Shown here: piece by piece, positions 21,692-35,700 of the stretch
Position numbering within the stretch: position 1 is the stretch's first letter
How the letters are laid out: the number at the start of each line of letters is the position of its first letter
Assembly (NCBI GenBank): GCA_963995505.1
Contig: OZ023182.1
Coordinates: 8,672,707 to 8,736,706 of the forward strand
Length of the DNA stretch: 64,000 bases
From: Hypericum androsaemum
Taxonomy: Eukaryota; Streptophyta; Magnoliopsida; Malpighiales; Hypericaceae
Reading direction: 5' to 3'
Notes under the pieces: model-generated
The model's input: only the letters and a program-made list of their open reading frames with translations
Database searches by the model: none
What the model was told of the DNA's origin: nothing
Position numbers and translations under genes: made by a program

Positions 21692-24132
21692 GGAGGGGCC
21701 TGGAGGCTTCAGGCAATCTTACCACGCTCTCCGTTCTGTCTGTTATTGCCGAGGAGGGCGATTTTACCGACAAGGATGCTTCCAAAGTTTCTGTGATACA
21801 AAAGCTAGATGATGGTTTCTCGCAAACAGAAGAGAAAAAGGTTTGTTGTCTTGGTGAATTACTCGTTTGTTTAGATCGGTATGTGGTTCTCATTATACCG
21901 TGTTGGCTCAGCTCTCTGACATTTAACTCATCTCCAACCATTCAGACGAAAGCTGGAAAGAGACCTCGCAGCGGCTTAGATTACATGGCTGCTGCAACTT
22001 CTGCTCACGTGGAAGGCTTCGTCTTGCATTCAAGTAGGCCATCGCAATTTGGCTTGTTATTGAAGAACCTTGATGTCTTAGAAGAGTCTGTTGCTGACAC
22101 GGGTGGTCAGAAGTTGGAGAAGGATATCCTGTTTCATTTGGATAGGCTTGGAGCTCTGGAGATATTTAACGCGTATTTAACAAGAACACTTCAGAGGAAC
22201 ATTTTGGACTTCCCTGATGTTCTTACTGGGAGCATCAAAGAGGGCAAAGTAAATCATGGCAGTGGGAAAAGCACTTCGGAATTATCATTAGATGTTCGGA
22301 TTGAGAGAAGCAAAAAAAAGTGCATGCAGTTTGTCACTCCTCGTGGCCCCCTGGAGAAAATAATCGTTAGTACTGGAAAAAAGGAACAAAGACTAAATAG
22401 TAGAGAAAGAGTTGTGAAAATGCAAAGGGCAGCGGCATCTCTGCCTTCTCCTTCACAAACCATGGAAAAGGGTGTTGGAAGGCCGGGAAGGAAATCGAAC
22501 TCAAAGAAAACGAGACTGAAGATTGCCAGGAATGAAGCAGAATTTTCTAGGGGAGTCAAGGTGAAATAAGCTCGTGACCCATTCAACGAAGTGTTGCTTC
22601 ATCAGTATTGACATTTTAGAGCTGATTAATTCCCCGTGCTTGTACAGGTTGTCTCGGAATTAGAGAGAATCTGTACAAATTTGGAGAAAGGAACTGGGCG
22701 AGTGCCTAGCTTGAGTTCCTGGGCCGAGGCAGCTAGACTAGACAAGAAAATGCTGCTGCAGCAGTTACGTTATGGTTGGTATTGCAGGGATGAGCTCATA
22801 AGGAGCACCCGCTCCCTGGTCTTGTTCTTGGCGAGAAACTACAAGGTCCCTGAAGTGGAATGGGAAGATTTACTTCAGGTTTGTTAAATAAATGAATGCA
22901 ATCCTTCAAAAAGTAGTATCCTTTTCTTCCTCCTCCTTGATTAGAAATTGATTCCAACTTTAGCTCTTCAGGCAGGATATATAGGAGTCTTGCAGGGTGC
23001 AGAAAGGTTTGATCACACCAGAGGAAATAAGTTCTCAACTTATGTCCGGTTCTGGATACAAAAAGAAATGCGCAAAACGATAACTTCTTGTTCAAGAGGA
23101 ATCCAAGTTCCGGTATGCTCTTGTGCTGTTTCAAAGATAAGGTTTATCATGCTAAGGGGTTTATGCTAATCTCTCTTTTTCAACACGAAAGTTCTTAATA
23201 CCATGTTTTCATTTATGTAGTACACCGTCAGACATGAAATGAGTCGGATTCACAGTGCTCGCCAAACCCTTACCAGCATCCATGGAAGAGCACCAGATGA
23301 CAACGAAATTGCTAACTTCACTGGTTACACTGGCGCTAAAATTGCATCAGCTAGCAAATGCGCCAGAGGAGTTGTCTCCATCGACCGAAATCTTGGGAAT
23401 CGCTTCACGGGAACATATACGGGAAAATATGTGGTAAGCTTCAGACTCTTGCTCCACTTCATCTTTATTCCGTCCTTAGTTCATTTGTTATGTCCTGGTT
23501 ATCGTCATTCCTCTAGTTTCTCAAGGAAATCTCAGACAGCCTATTTCGTTTTGTCTTGTTTGGTAATATGGACTGAATACTCCGACTACAAAAAAGAGTT
23601 AAAATCCTGCATTTTATCAATGTCTTAAAACTGAGGATTTCAATGTCAGATTCTCGGAGTCGAATTTCCTCATTGAGAGATGGAATCTGAGTGGAAGCGG
23701 AAAGGAATTTTTTCATTTCCCATTGCTTGGCACACATTTGCAGTCCTTATTAGTCACAATTACAAAGGATTGCGATAATTAAAGGATTTGTCTCTGGCTT
23801 CCTGAGATGGTTATATTGACTAAAAAAATTACTTTTAAACCATGAACCAGGATTTTATTCCAGACACCTCAATGCAGAGCCCTTTAGAAACTGTAATGAG
23901 GCAACGCATGAAACAAGACATAGATAACATTCTGAGGCGGCTCGGTCCAAGAGAGCGGGAAGTGCTGGTATTGAGATACGGGTTGGATAACAAGCGGCCA
24001 AAATCACTTGAAGAGGTTGGACAGATATTCCAGGTGAGCAAGGAGTGGGTTAGGAGACTACAGAAGAAAGTCCTGATGCAAATCCGCAATGACGAGTTCG
24101 GAAAAGACCTGATCCATTACATATACTGGTAG
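21692..24132 (+). CDS. SIGC: Plastid RNA polymerase sigma factor, SIGC/SIG3-like
   Basis: This encodes a nucleus-encoded sigma-70 factor that directs the bacterial-type plastid RNA polymerase to promoters. Exons by splice sites and frame: 21692-21840, 21946-22560, 22648-22878, 22972-23112, 23221-23433, 23851-24132, giving about 542 residues. Region 2 ([45 protein letters not shown]) carries polymerase-core and -10 binding. Region 3 follows ([19 protein letters not shown]). Region 4 has [20 protein letters not shown] and the helix-turn-helix [19 protein letters not shown] for -35 binding. The phrases VSKEW and AERFDHTRG point to the SIGC branch. The serine- and lysine-rich N-terminal half is the usual variable region. 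The first exon with the start codon and transit peptide is unresolved: the 21692 acceptor needs a donor leaving one base of a codon. ATG 21612 with a donor at 21631 would fit but gives only a 61-bp intron. Confidence 0.85.
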
Positions 24133-26776
24133 CTGCATTCCGATCCTGACATTGCTTTCGGGTTGAGATTCACGCACTCGGTGAGATTGTCACCCTAACC
24201 TAGCAAAAATGTGCTGCCATCTGCCCATTCTTCATCGTCCTAATTCGGGGAAAGTACCAATGACCCGCGGACATCTGCAGGTTGAGCATTAGAAGTAAGC
24301 TCAGCAGGTTTGGCCAGCTTGGTTGAGTTTATTCTCACTTCCTCACCCAAATTCTCTCTCTGTCTCTCTCACTCTCTCATTCTTTAGGTTCTTGGACATG
24401 AAAATTATTTTAGCATGTTTCTGTTTACCCATTATTAACTTGTTCATAGGCATTGCACCTTCCACTTGTGTTCATACTCGCCATTTAGGTTTCTAAGTGT
24501 TCACTTCCTTGTTTCGACATTCAGAAACACTGTCGTTTTGTCGTCTTTTACCAGCTTGTTGTGGGCCTGCCTTGGGATTTAGGCTATAACTTGGACAAAA
24601 CTAGACAAGAATTTTTGTTCAAGTTCCGCACAAATTAAAAGTTTGTTTTGTGATATTCTTTTGCTATATTATCTTACACTCTTTCTCTTTTTTATTTTAT
24701 TCTCTAAGTTTAACTCAATTAAGATTAATTATTTCATCTAACATATAATTTTCTTGTCTAATATCCAATTTTTTAAATTTAAATTTAAATATTTTATTAT
24801 TTGGATACTAATTCAATTTATCTAAATTTTATATTTTCGGATACGAAGATATATAAAGATAATAAAGTAGTTAATTCAGATATTTATTAAAAACATACAT
24901 ATGCATCAATTATGTAATTAAACATTAAAGATATTCAGATGATATTTCATTCGATAGAAATAATATTATGACATTTCATTTGAATAATCACGCATGCCGT
25001 GTTGTTTAATAAATTAGATAGTTCAGATTATTTGTATTTATTTTTTTATACATCTTATAGTTTCTTGTTCGAAAAAGGATACAAATACCAACAAAATATT
25101 TGTTCGAATATTTTAGATAGTTAACATTTGAAAATGGATAATGCATTTTTCTTTTATTTCTTCGAAAGATAATTTTTTCTTTAACCAAACATCGGACAAA
25201 ACAACCGGAACAAATATTTCTAGAGCAAATAATTCTATCATGTTTCTCTAGTCCTCTCTAGAATAGTTACCAAAAACACACCGTAAGACTTTTTTGCACT
25301 TTATACATGAATTAAACCAATTGGGCCGAGCTATTATCCTTAGACTTGTAGCTAGCCCAAAAGTCAATTCTTCCATTCTACCGTATGTTTTCTTCCATTA
25401 TACGTCTTCCAGACGACGTCTGTGGTTAAGATTGACATTATTTTACTCAATTGCCTATTAATCTGCAGTTCCCGGAATGTAAATGTACCCAGTAGTGTAA
25501 AAGAAAATTTACCTTCCTTGGAAAGATGCTCCTCAATTAACATCCCCATTTGGATTTGATTTAGTAGTAGATTAAGTGATTAAGAAGCCACCGACGTTCA
25601 ACTTTAGCCGTAAAAGCAGTATGTGACGATCGTCCAGAGAGATTCCGAAAAGGACAAGCGAAAATTAAATTCCTCCAAACAGTCGTAACAACCAAGCAGT
25701 CAGTGTCTTAGTTATGGCTCCCGCGATGAGTCAGCTTTTGCTCTGCCCTCCCTTGTACACGTGGCGTTCCTTTTCAACTTTAGGATCAAAAGTTAAATTG
25801 CAAGGGAGAAAATTAAAAAAAATCAATAGGCGTCAGTGACCAGCGTAGCACCGGCGATAAAAAAACAGTCCAACCGATTGGAACCAAGCAAAAGTCAGCA
25901 TTTGACCACTCGAAACTTGAACGAAATCAATCTATAATGAGTAATATAATATTTTAACAATTAATTTAAATAAGATTTGGAGAAAGATGTGAATCAGGTA
26001 ATATTTATACAAGATTATCACTCGATAAAAATACTAAATATCGAGATCGGGTATCCTAGATCGTGAATCAGGTGTATTTACCGCGAAATGTCACCCCTCA
26101 ACCGCCCGTAACTCTAGCTTTCATCTTCCGTTACTGGTTTTAGTGGGTTTATTTTAATCCCTACGCGCCACGCATCCCACCGTTACCCGCCTTTCTTCCG
26201 CGCGTGTCCCGAGTCCCCAGACCTCAGCAGTCCACGTCGCCGGAATTAAGGCAGTGCTTGGAACGCGCTTCAATCCGCGAGTGTCAAACAAAGTGAAAAC
26301 ACGGTTATCGAGGACGCTGAACTCCACGCAACCCCCAGCTCACGAAAGATCTCCCGTTTGCCCCAATCACAGTCAGCCAATGATAACCGGACACGTATCC
26401 GAGCTCACGTAAGTCTGAACGCTTCTACCCAAAACAAAATTAATTTTTTTTACCCCTAAAAAAAACAAAATTAATATTTTTAATCTCACTGTTCCTTTCT
26501 TCCTATTTAGTACTTTTTTATCTTTCCCCCTCTTTTCTTCTACCCCTCCTCCCGCCCCCACCCCCCCTTTCCTCTCTCCACAAGAAAACCAGAAGCACTT
26601 CAAAAAAGGGGAAAAGAAAGGAAATTTTGTTTCTAGGGTTTTCTTCATCCCCAATTTCTCATCCAATTGATTTCCCCCTTTGTTTGTCCTAATGTTGCTT
26701 TCCAGTGTTGATAATCTGCAATCCCTAGCCTCTACAAATCCTGACCTTATATTCTGATGACTTTCGCGACCAGCGA
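24133..26776. other. Intergenic region, AT-rich centre; 3' end overlaps promoter of next gene
   Basis: No gene was seen. 24600-25260 is strongly AT-rich. 26080-26776 is GC-richer and probably holds the promoter and leader of the glycine-rich gene, including a C/T-rich stretch at 26520-26575. No terminal repeats were recognised. Confidence 0.5.
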
Positions 26777-29700
26777 ATGGCTCGATTTCGCTCTCCGATT
26801 CCCGTCCGTACCGCCCTCCTCCTCGCCCTGTCGCTAACCCTAACCCTAATTGGCGGCGTCGTCTCTTCCTCGCCGGACGGAGACGGTTCGGATTTTGATG
26901 ATTCCGACCACCTCCTCCTCTTCCACCAGGATTACTCCCCTCCGGCGCCTCCTCCTCCTCCGCCGCACCCGCCGTCCGTCTCATGCACGGATGACCTAGG
27001 CGGAATCGGGTCCCTTGACACGACTTGCCAGATTCTCTCCGACCTGAACCTCACCGGCGATGTGTACATACAAGGGAAGGGGAACTTCTACATCCACCCC
27101 GGCGTGAGCTTCGGTTGCCCCTTCAGAGGCTGCTCGATCGCCATCAACGTCTCTGGCAACTTCACCCTGTCGGCGAACGCCTCGGTCCGGGCCGGCGCGT
27201 TCGAGCTTTCGGCCTACAACGCGAGCTTCCTTGAGGGGTCGGCGGTCAACACCACCGCGCTCGCGGGGGACCCACCGCCGCAGACCAGTGGGACGCCGCA
27301 GGGGCTGGAGGGCGCGGGCGGGGGCCATGGCGGGAGGGGCGCGTGCTGCGTGGTGGACGACCACAAGCTCCCCGAGGATGTTTGGGGCGGCGATGCGTAC
27401 TCGTGGTCGACCCTTCAGGCGCCGTGTAGCTTCGGGAGCCAGGGAGGGAGCACGAGCAGGGAGGTGGACTATGGAGGGGCGGGAGGCGGGAGGGTGAAGT
27501 TGATAATCGATAAGTGTATTGAGGTTGATGGGGCTGTACTGGCTGATGGTGGCGATGGGGGCATCAAAGGTGGTGGTGGTTCCGGTGGGGGTATTCACAT
27601 CCGGGCCAATAAAATGTAATTTTCATGTAAATGTAATTAAATTAACGGGCCATTGTCTGGGGTTTTGTTGTTTAATCTGTGTTTTCTGTGAAGAGCAGGA
27701 CCGGAAGTGGGAGAATAAGTGCCTGTGGAGGTGATGGATTTGGAGGTGGCGGGGGTGGGAGAGTATCGGTTGATATTTTCAGTCGGCATGACGATCCTCA
27801 GATTTTTGTACACGGTAAAGTTTATTTATTTTTCTCTTGGAACTGGGGGATGGGGGTTATGTCAACTGGGTAAATCTTGTTAATAGGTCTTTTTTAGCTC
27901 ATTATATCCCGGTGTCGATTGTGCTATTTTCTTGTTCTGGGTGTTACACATTTTACTGTGCTCATCAAGATCTGCATGCATGAGCTATCCCTCTTAAGGC
28001 TGAGTCAACTCTGCTTTGTAATATAGCTACTTGATGAAGAATGACGAGTAATGGAAAGGTTGACGATCTATCCCTCTAAGTTTCTTCTGTTCTGCTTTTT
28101 TGACTCATTTGCAAATCAGAACTGGTTGCTTGGTTTCCCTGCTTTCTAACTGTAAGATAATATTTTCATTTAATATTATCCTCTTTGGGGGACGGAGAAA
28201 TTGAGTGTGGGCTGAATATATATCCTCTCAGTTCTTTATTGGTTCACTTTTTTTGGTTGCGCTAGGAGGACACAGTCGTGGTTGTATTAGAAATGCTGGT
28301 GGCGCTGGGACTTTATATGACGCTGTTCCCCGGAGCCTTATTGTTAGCAATCACAATAAGACCACTGATACAGATACACTTCTTTTAGAGTTTCCTAATC
28401 AGCCTCTCTGGACTAATGTCTACGTTCGTAATGGTGCACGTGCTACTGTTCCCTTGCTGTGGAGTCGTGTCCAGGTTAGTTAACACATTTCCTTTGGGTA
28501 GGAAGGTTAGCTAACATTTGATGATGACATTACATGCGTGCCTAGAAACTCATTCTGCTTATGCACGTGCAGGTCCAAGGACAAATTAGTTTACTGTGTG
28601 GCGGAGTACTGAGTTTTGGTTTGGCTCATTATGCATCATCCGAGTTCGAGTTATTAGCGGAAGAACTTTTAATGAGTGACTCTGTCATTAAGGTGAGATG
28701 CAGCCATTTTCTGGTTGATTAATGGTAAAAGGAGGAATTTCCTGGTTGATGGCTAGATGAATTGAAGTAGCAAACTTCCTAGTGTCATCCACACTTGTCT
28801 AAATCTTATGATTTGAGGGGGCTTTACAATCGTTATTTATTTTTAAACTCCAACTAATTGCAATAGAATGCACGTGTGTAAAAATTTGTGCTCTGGGGTA
28901 CTCTGTTTGTTTGAAGAATGACACTGACATATTCTTGTATAATAAATACTATATATTGTACTCATCTTTTCTCCATCTGATGAGCCTATATTCAAAATTT
29001 AGTAACACCTGCACTTGTAACTTTTGTATAATGGCTATTTACCCTGGAATATTGAACTTTTTAGTTCAACAATGAATAGAATTGGTCGAATACCCAAGCT
29101 ACTTAGTACTTTTCTCGTTCCTTAGTGAGTATGTGGCGAACCTAGGAAGGCATTCAGTTACCTAGTTGTATACTTTTCATTTTTGGATAAATTAGTAGAG
29201 GTTGCATTTGTAAGACTCCAAGGGGGTGCACGCATGTACTTGCATCTTAGCCTAAAGTAACAGTCCACAAAATCATTGTATATTTCTTCCTATTGAAGAC
29301 CCTCCTAATTCTTTCCCTATAAATCAACCAGAAGATAGCAAAAGGAATTAGAGTCTTTGTACATTTTCGGACATCAGGAGTTACAAACAGATACTACACG
29401 CCCGTAACTCCTCCCACCCCTTCCATCACTCTCTTATTTTGCAAGATGGTGCAAGGGATCACCCATAATCTTCTAGCCGAGCTGTAGAAAAGGACAAGGT
29501 TGTCCACCATCTATAGTCCTTGCATAATTGGCATCTATTTACAACCTCAACGCCCTGTTTTGGCAATCATAAAAAGTTTTGGTCTTGCCACACGCCTCTT
29601 CCCAAGCAGAGAACAATAATCTTATTCTTAGAGATATATGGTGTTGTAGTGCTCTAGACACTTGAACTTTTGTTGGCTCTTACTGTACTGCCTGCAACAA

Positions 29701-32700
29701 TTGGTACATTAATAAACATAAGCTTTTCTTAAAACTTATCAAATAAAAAGCTACAGTCCCCTTGCTTCTTTCCTGGGTTGTTGAGTTCTTCCCTGGAAGA
29801 TGCTTGTTGACAGGTATTATGGCGTCTATCTGTTCAATTACTAAATTTGAATTGTCTTTACTGCAGGTGTATGGGGCTCTACGCATGTCTGTGAAAATGT
29901 TCTTGATGTGGAACTCCCTAATGTCCATTGAAGGTGGTGAGGATGCAACTGTGACAACTTCATTAATCGAGGCTAGCAATTTAGTTGTTCTCAAGGTACC
30001 TTCTTTGATGTCCTTGTGAGATTCTGTAGCTGGCCTCTTAGCTTGAACTGTTGTGACACATAATTTTCCATTTAAACAGGAGTCCTCTGTCATTCGCTCC
30101 AATGCAAATCTTGGAGTTCACGGACAAGGTTTTCTGAATTTGTCAGGACCTGGTAATGCGATTGAAGCACAACGTCTGGTTCTTTCACTATTCTATAATA
30201 TTAAAGTAAGCAGTCTTTTTTATTTGATATGAGCTGTTGCAGTTGGCTTAGTTGAGAATTTGAATGATGAATTTTTTATGCTAACTGCAGTTAAGCATGG
30301 TTCTTTGCCTTTTGTTTTGAAGTCATTCTTGTTGCTACCTCTTTATATTCTTTTGATTTAAAAGGCTTGTAAGTATTGTAATTGAACTGTACTTTCACAG
30401 GTATTAGGTGCAATGCAGTCCAGTTTTGCCTTTTGTTTTGAAGTCATTCTTGTTGCTATCTCTTTATATTCTTTTGATTTAACAGGCTTGTAAGTATTGT
30501 AATTGAACTGTACTTTCACAGGTATTAGGTGCAATGCAGTTCAGTGTCATGTTTCTCATGCACACTTTCTTTCTTATTTTGATGATTGGCTACATGTCTT
30601 CTGGTGTTGCCAATATGCTGTTTTCTTTAACAAATGTAATCTGTTAACTATGCATGTCCAACAGTCCGATGAACATATTAGTGCTGATGTCAGGTAACTA
30701 CGGTTTTTGAACTGTTAGTTCCTGGTGGTTGTGCATGGGGGGTGCGTTCTTTGGCTTACCCCAGTTATATTATCACCGCAATGCATAGTATTGCCTATTA
30801 GAATATTTTCCCATTCTTATTTCTTTAGAATACATCTGGTGTCCTTAAATGTTTTCCATTTCTGATAACTGGGTACAATTCTATCGCAATGACTCACAAC
30901 TGAACAAATATTTGGTGATCACATGATTCTAATAGCTGTACCTTAGCTGCTTTATACAAGTCCCATTATTTACTTTTGGATACTGGTTACATATCAACAT
31001 TTAGCACGCATCCTACCAAAGTAGCTTGCTCATTCTACTTTGTTATGGAAATCAGGGAAGAATTGTTATTTGTAAAATCTTTTGATGCAGAAGTCAATGG
31101 GTTATTATTGTTGGTGCTGTATGTACAATATTGCTTTCCCCTTGTCGCTCAGTTCTGTCATTTCCTTTTAGGTTGGCCCGGGTTCAATGTTGCGTGGTCC
31201 TTTGGAGAATGCTACGAATGTTGCTGTGTAAGTTCAGAAGCAGATAATCTTCTTCCTCTTATTTTTTAAATCTTCAGAATATCTAAGTTGTGATTTTTAA
31301 CCTGTAGTACACCGAGGCTCCATTGCGAGCGTGATAACTGCCCTATGGAATTACTTCATCCTCCAGAAGATTGCAATGTGAATTCCTCGCTGTCATTTAC
31401 TCTTCAGGTGATTGTTATATGAAGATTTGGTATTAGAAGATTGGAGCGTTCTATTTCAGCTTACTCAAAATCGTCTCATTTGATCCAGATATGCCGGGTG
31501 GAGGATATCTGTATTGAAGGGCTTATTAAAGGATCTGTCGTGCATTTTCACCGGACCAGGAACATTTATGTCCCACCTTTGGGGATGATAAGCGCAACTG
31601 GGATGGGTATGTCTTCTTCTTCTTTCCCTCATTATACTGTTTGGACACAATGAATAACATTTTTCTTCTACAGGCTGCACTGGGGGCGTTGGCAGAGGTA
31701 ATGTCCTAAGCAGTGGAATTGGCAGTGGTGGTGGTCATGGGGGGAAAGGTGGACTTGGATGCGACAATGATAATTGTATCGAAGGTGGTATTTCATATGG
31801 AGATGCGGAGCTGCCGTGTGAACTTGGTAGTGGAAGCGGGGGTGAAAATGAAGCTGGTTCATCTGCGGGTGGTGGTATCATAGGTAAGGCTATTAATTAG
31901 GTCAGAGTTATGAACATAATATTTGGTAGGATATTTTGTGCTAACAAATTGAGGTAAATTCCAAGTTGTGTTTTTAATGTTTGAGCATTCTTTGAAGAGA
32001 AAATTGTGATAGTAATATCTTCTTGTTTCCACATGTTCAACCTGTCCAGTCATGGGTTCTCGGGACCATCCCTTGTCAAGTTTAGCAGTTGAAGGCTCTG
32101 TTATAGCTGATGGAGAGGGCTTTGAACATTCTGTTAGACATAAAAGATTTTCAACCAGATGGGGCTCGAGTAGGGGCCTTGGTGGTGGTTCAGGAGGAAC
32201 TATCCTTTTATTCCTGCGTACACTAGATGTTGCTGAATCTGCTGTTCTTTCAAGTGCTGGGGGACAGGGTAGTCCAAATGGTGGTGGGGGAGGTGGTGGT
32301 GGAAGGATTCATTTTCATTGGTCTGATATTCCTACTGGAGATGTATATCAGCCTATTGCTAGAGTTGAAGGAAACATACACATCGGGTTTGTTAGTCTCT
32401 CATTATATTTGTATGCTTACTGCAGCCATTATTTTATTTACAGTAATTAACCTTTTTTCTAAGATTTGGCTTAATCTTGTGAATATAGCCAATTGAGTTC
32501 ACTTGGAACTTTCGTGGAGATAAATCTTGTTCTGGTTCCCTTGAAATCTGGTGGAACCAGAGCATTATAAGCTACTTACATCTTAAATTTTCATTTTCAG
32601 TAGGTTTTTCTTGTCATTGAAAGATCACTTTCATGTTATCCCGTTCCAAGTTAAAACATCAGGCATTGCCCATCAGAAATATAACTGAAGCCATGTGCTT

Positions 32701-35700
32701 AGGAACATGAAAATATCATCTTGTGCTTTTAAATTTAAATGGTGAAAAATACCAGCTTTGTGCTGGCAATAATGGCAGCAAGCTCATATTCTATTTGGCT
32801 TGCGGTTCTTATTCTTTCTTAATTTATATGCAGTGGTGGGTCTAGCAGACACGAAGGAGGCCCTGGAGAGAATGGAACAGTGACTGGGAAATCTTGTCCA
32901 AAAGGCCTCTATGGAATATTCTGTGAGGTAGTGTTCTATTGAAGTTGTGGAAACTCTAGAACACAATCTTTTTGGTTGGGGAATTTTTTAAACAGTGATG
33001 CATTTTGTTACCTAGTTTTCTTGGTGTAGAGTACATCCACCTGATGTCTTAGATCAGTTTTTTTAAATCTTGTCTCCTCTTCAATCCATACTCTTATACA
33101 CCTGTGGAGTCTTTTGAACTGTGTTGGAAAACAATAGATAGTAGGTGCAAGTTCATGGATACTGGAAATATATACCGGTCCTAAAAAAGGAGATATATAC
33201 CGGATCTAGGTAGAAGGGAAGTTGCTTGTCTAGTAGTCTTTGTCCATGGATTAAGTGTATTTTGCTCTGTATGATAGCAAATACCATTTTCATGGGGTTA
33301 ATGTGGGGTACTAGTGCCTAAATAGCTTCACAGTTCTGATGCTATCATCTGCTGTTTACAAATTGTCACATAGCCTTATAAACATATGTTGTACTGCTTC
33401 AGGAATGTCCAGTTGGCACTTACAAGAATGTCACAGGGTCAGATCATACACTTTGCCGTCGTTGCCCTGCCTATGACCTTCCACGCCGTGCAGTTTATAT
33501 AGCTGTCCGAGGTAGTGATTGTTTAGAAATTCATCTTGTTACATTGTAAGGCTGGTCCTCGAAAGCCTCTGTCCGTTGGCAAATGCAGTAATTGACATTC
33601 AAGGTCTTTTAATTGTTGTGCCTTTAGACTGTAAGTTTACTAAATGTTCTCTTTCAAGAAAAAAGGGTTCGCAGGCATTTACATCATGCTACTAGTATCT
33701 ATGAAGGTTCAGGTCATGTTGTTGCCTAGTTATGCCGGAGATCAGTGAAATTGCTTATGTTCTTATAAGTAGGATTTTCTGATGGAGAGGCACTTTGGGA
33801 GTGATGATATTATATGCCTCATTCGATACATGTTGTCTCTTGCATCATTTGCAAATGGTTACTGTTTTTCCTCCCTGAATAACAACCATTTCTCTCTGTA
33901 ACAGGTGGTATTACTGAAACACCATGTCCTTACAAATGTGTTTCAGACAGATTTCACATGCCTCACTGCTATACAGCGCTTGAAGAGTTGATTTACACTT
34001 TTGGCGGACCATGGCTATTCTGTCTTCTTCTCATGGGTCTCCTCATTCTATTGGCACTGGTTCTTAGTGTTGCCCGGATGAAGTTTGTTGGGGTGGATGA
34101 ATTACCGGGCCCAACTCCAACTCAACATGGCTCTCAAATTGACCACTCATTTCCCTTTTTGGAATCATTAAATGAGGTACACTCAAGCTTTTAGGTTATA
34201 TTGAATCACAATCTTGCTTCCGATGCCAAATATTCTTTTGTTCTTGGGAAGACATGAATCTGCTCGACTCTTCATATTCTCTAAAAGTTGCGTGCCCTTT
34301 TCAGGTTTTGGAAACAAATAGAGCTGAGTCGTCTCAGAGTCATGTCCACAGGATGTATTTTATGGGTCCGAACACTTTTAGTGAACCATGGCATCTTCCA
34401 CACGCTCCTCCTGACCAGATAAAAGAGATTGTGTAAGTGAAATTCTCGCATGTAACGTGTTTTGATGAGTGTCTGGTAGATAATTAAGTTTTATTATATC
34501 GTTCATTGTCGTTGCTCATTCTTTCTGCATTTTGGTCCCAGCAATTATCAAAATCCTTTTGTTTGTGTTTGATGTCTCAGGTATGAGGGTGCATTCATTA
34601 AATTTGTGGATGAGATAAATGCTCTAGCAGCATATCAGTGGTGGGAAGGGGCTATCTACAGCATCCTCTGTGTTCTTGCTTATCCTCTTGCATGGTCATG
34701 GCAGCAATGGCGTCGCAGAGTCAAACTGCAAAGGCTGCGTGAGTTTGTCCGGTCAGAGTATGACCATTCTTGCTTGCGCTCCTGCCGTTCAAGAGCCCTA
34801 TATGAAGGACTCAAGGTTTATAGCATGCTTGCTCAGAAGCCTACTTTTTCCAGTCTTATTTTCTTTTGGAAATCATCTAAAACACGTGTTTAGGAAACTA
34901 TGTCCTGCATGTGATCATTATTTATTTTAATGAGATTTTTGTTGCTCCTTTTAGCTCCACTAAGTCTTCAATTAGCGAAATGGGTTGGAAATGTTCCTTT
35001 TTCTTTATAATGTGTATTAGGGAGTTATGAATTGTTGGATTGAGGTATCTTGTTTCTCCTGACCCAGGGAGAGGGTTTCCTATCTTACAAACTCTTTCAA
35101 TGGCTTTTCTCTCTTTCTATTCTCCTTTCTCTTGTTTAGATGAGGCTGTCACGTTCAGACTTCTTTTTAATTTTTTTCTGGTTGATATTACTTTAATGTC
35201 TGTCTAAAGCTCTTTTGCGTTTTCTATAAAGATGTGAGTTTAATTTTCTTGCTTCCCGTTAATTCCCTATTTAAGTTCCGGGCTTGCTGAGCTGGAAAGT
35301 ACTGTTTTACTTCACTGCTATTTTTGGCATTGCTGCTATTGGTTCGGCCATTGCTATTTATGAAATTGCAGGAGCGTAAGAAGAATCTATAAAGTGCTGA
35401 AGTTTTGTCTAATTTTCATGTTAGTTACTTATGAGCTCCTTTGGAAAGCAAGCTACTAGGCTATAACATTAGTTTCTTTATTGTAGGTAGCTGCAACTTC
35501 TGACTTAATGTTAGCATATCTGGATTTCTTCCTTGGTGGTGATGAAAAGAGGCCTGATCTTCCTCCTCGTATTCATCAAAGAATCCCGATAGCTATCATT
35601 TTTGGTGGGGATGGAAGTTACATGTCTCCGTTCTCTGTTCAAAATGATAATATTCTCACTAGCTTTATGAGTCAGGTATTACAAGGAAACTCAAGCATTT

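Noticed and set aside
22254..22586. Minus-strand frame opposite the sigma-factor exon
   Set aside because: Antisense shadow of a well-supported exon.
26829..26850. Telomere-like CTAACCCTAACCCTAA in the glycine-rich gene
   Set aside because: It is coding (LTLTLIG in the signal peptide), only about 2.5 units long, and in frame with the gene.
27000..27600. Long minus-strand frame opposite the first exon of the glycine-rich gene
   Set aside because: GC-rich coding sequence leaves the antisense frame open by chance; it has no recognisable domain.
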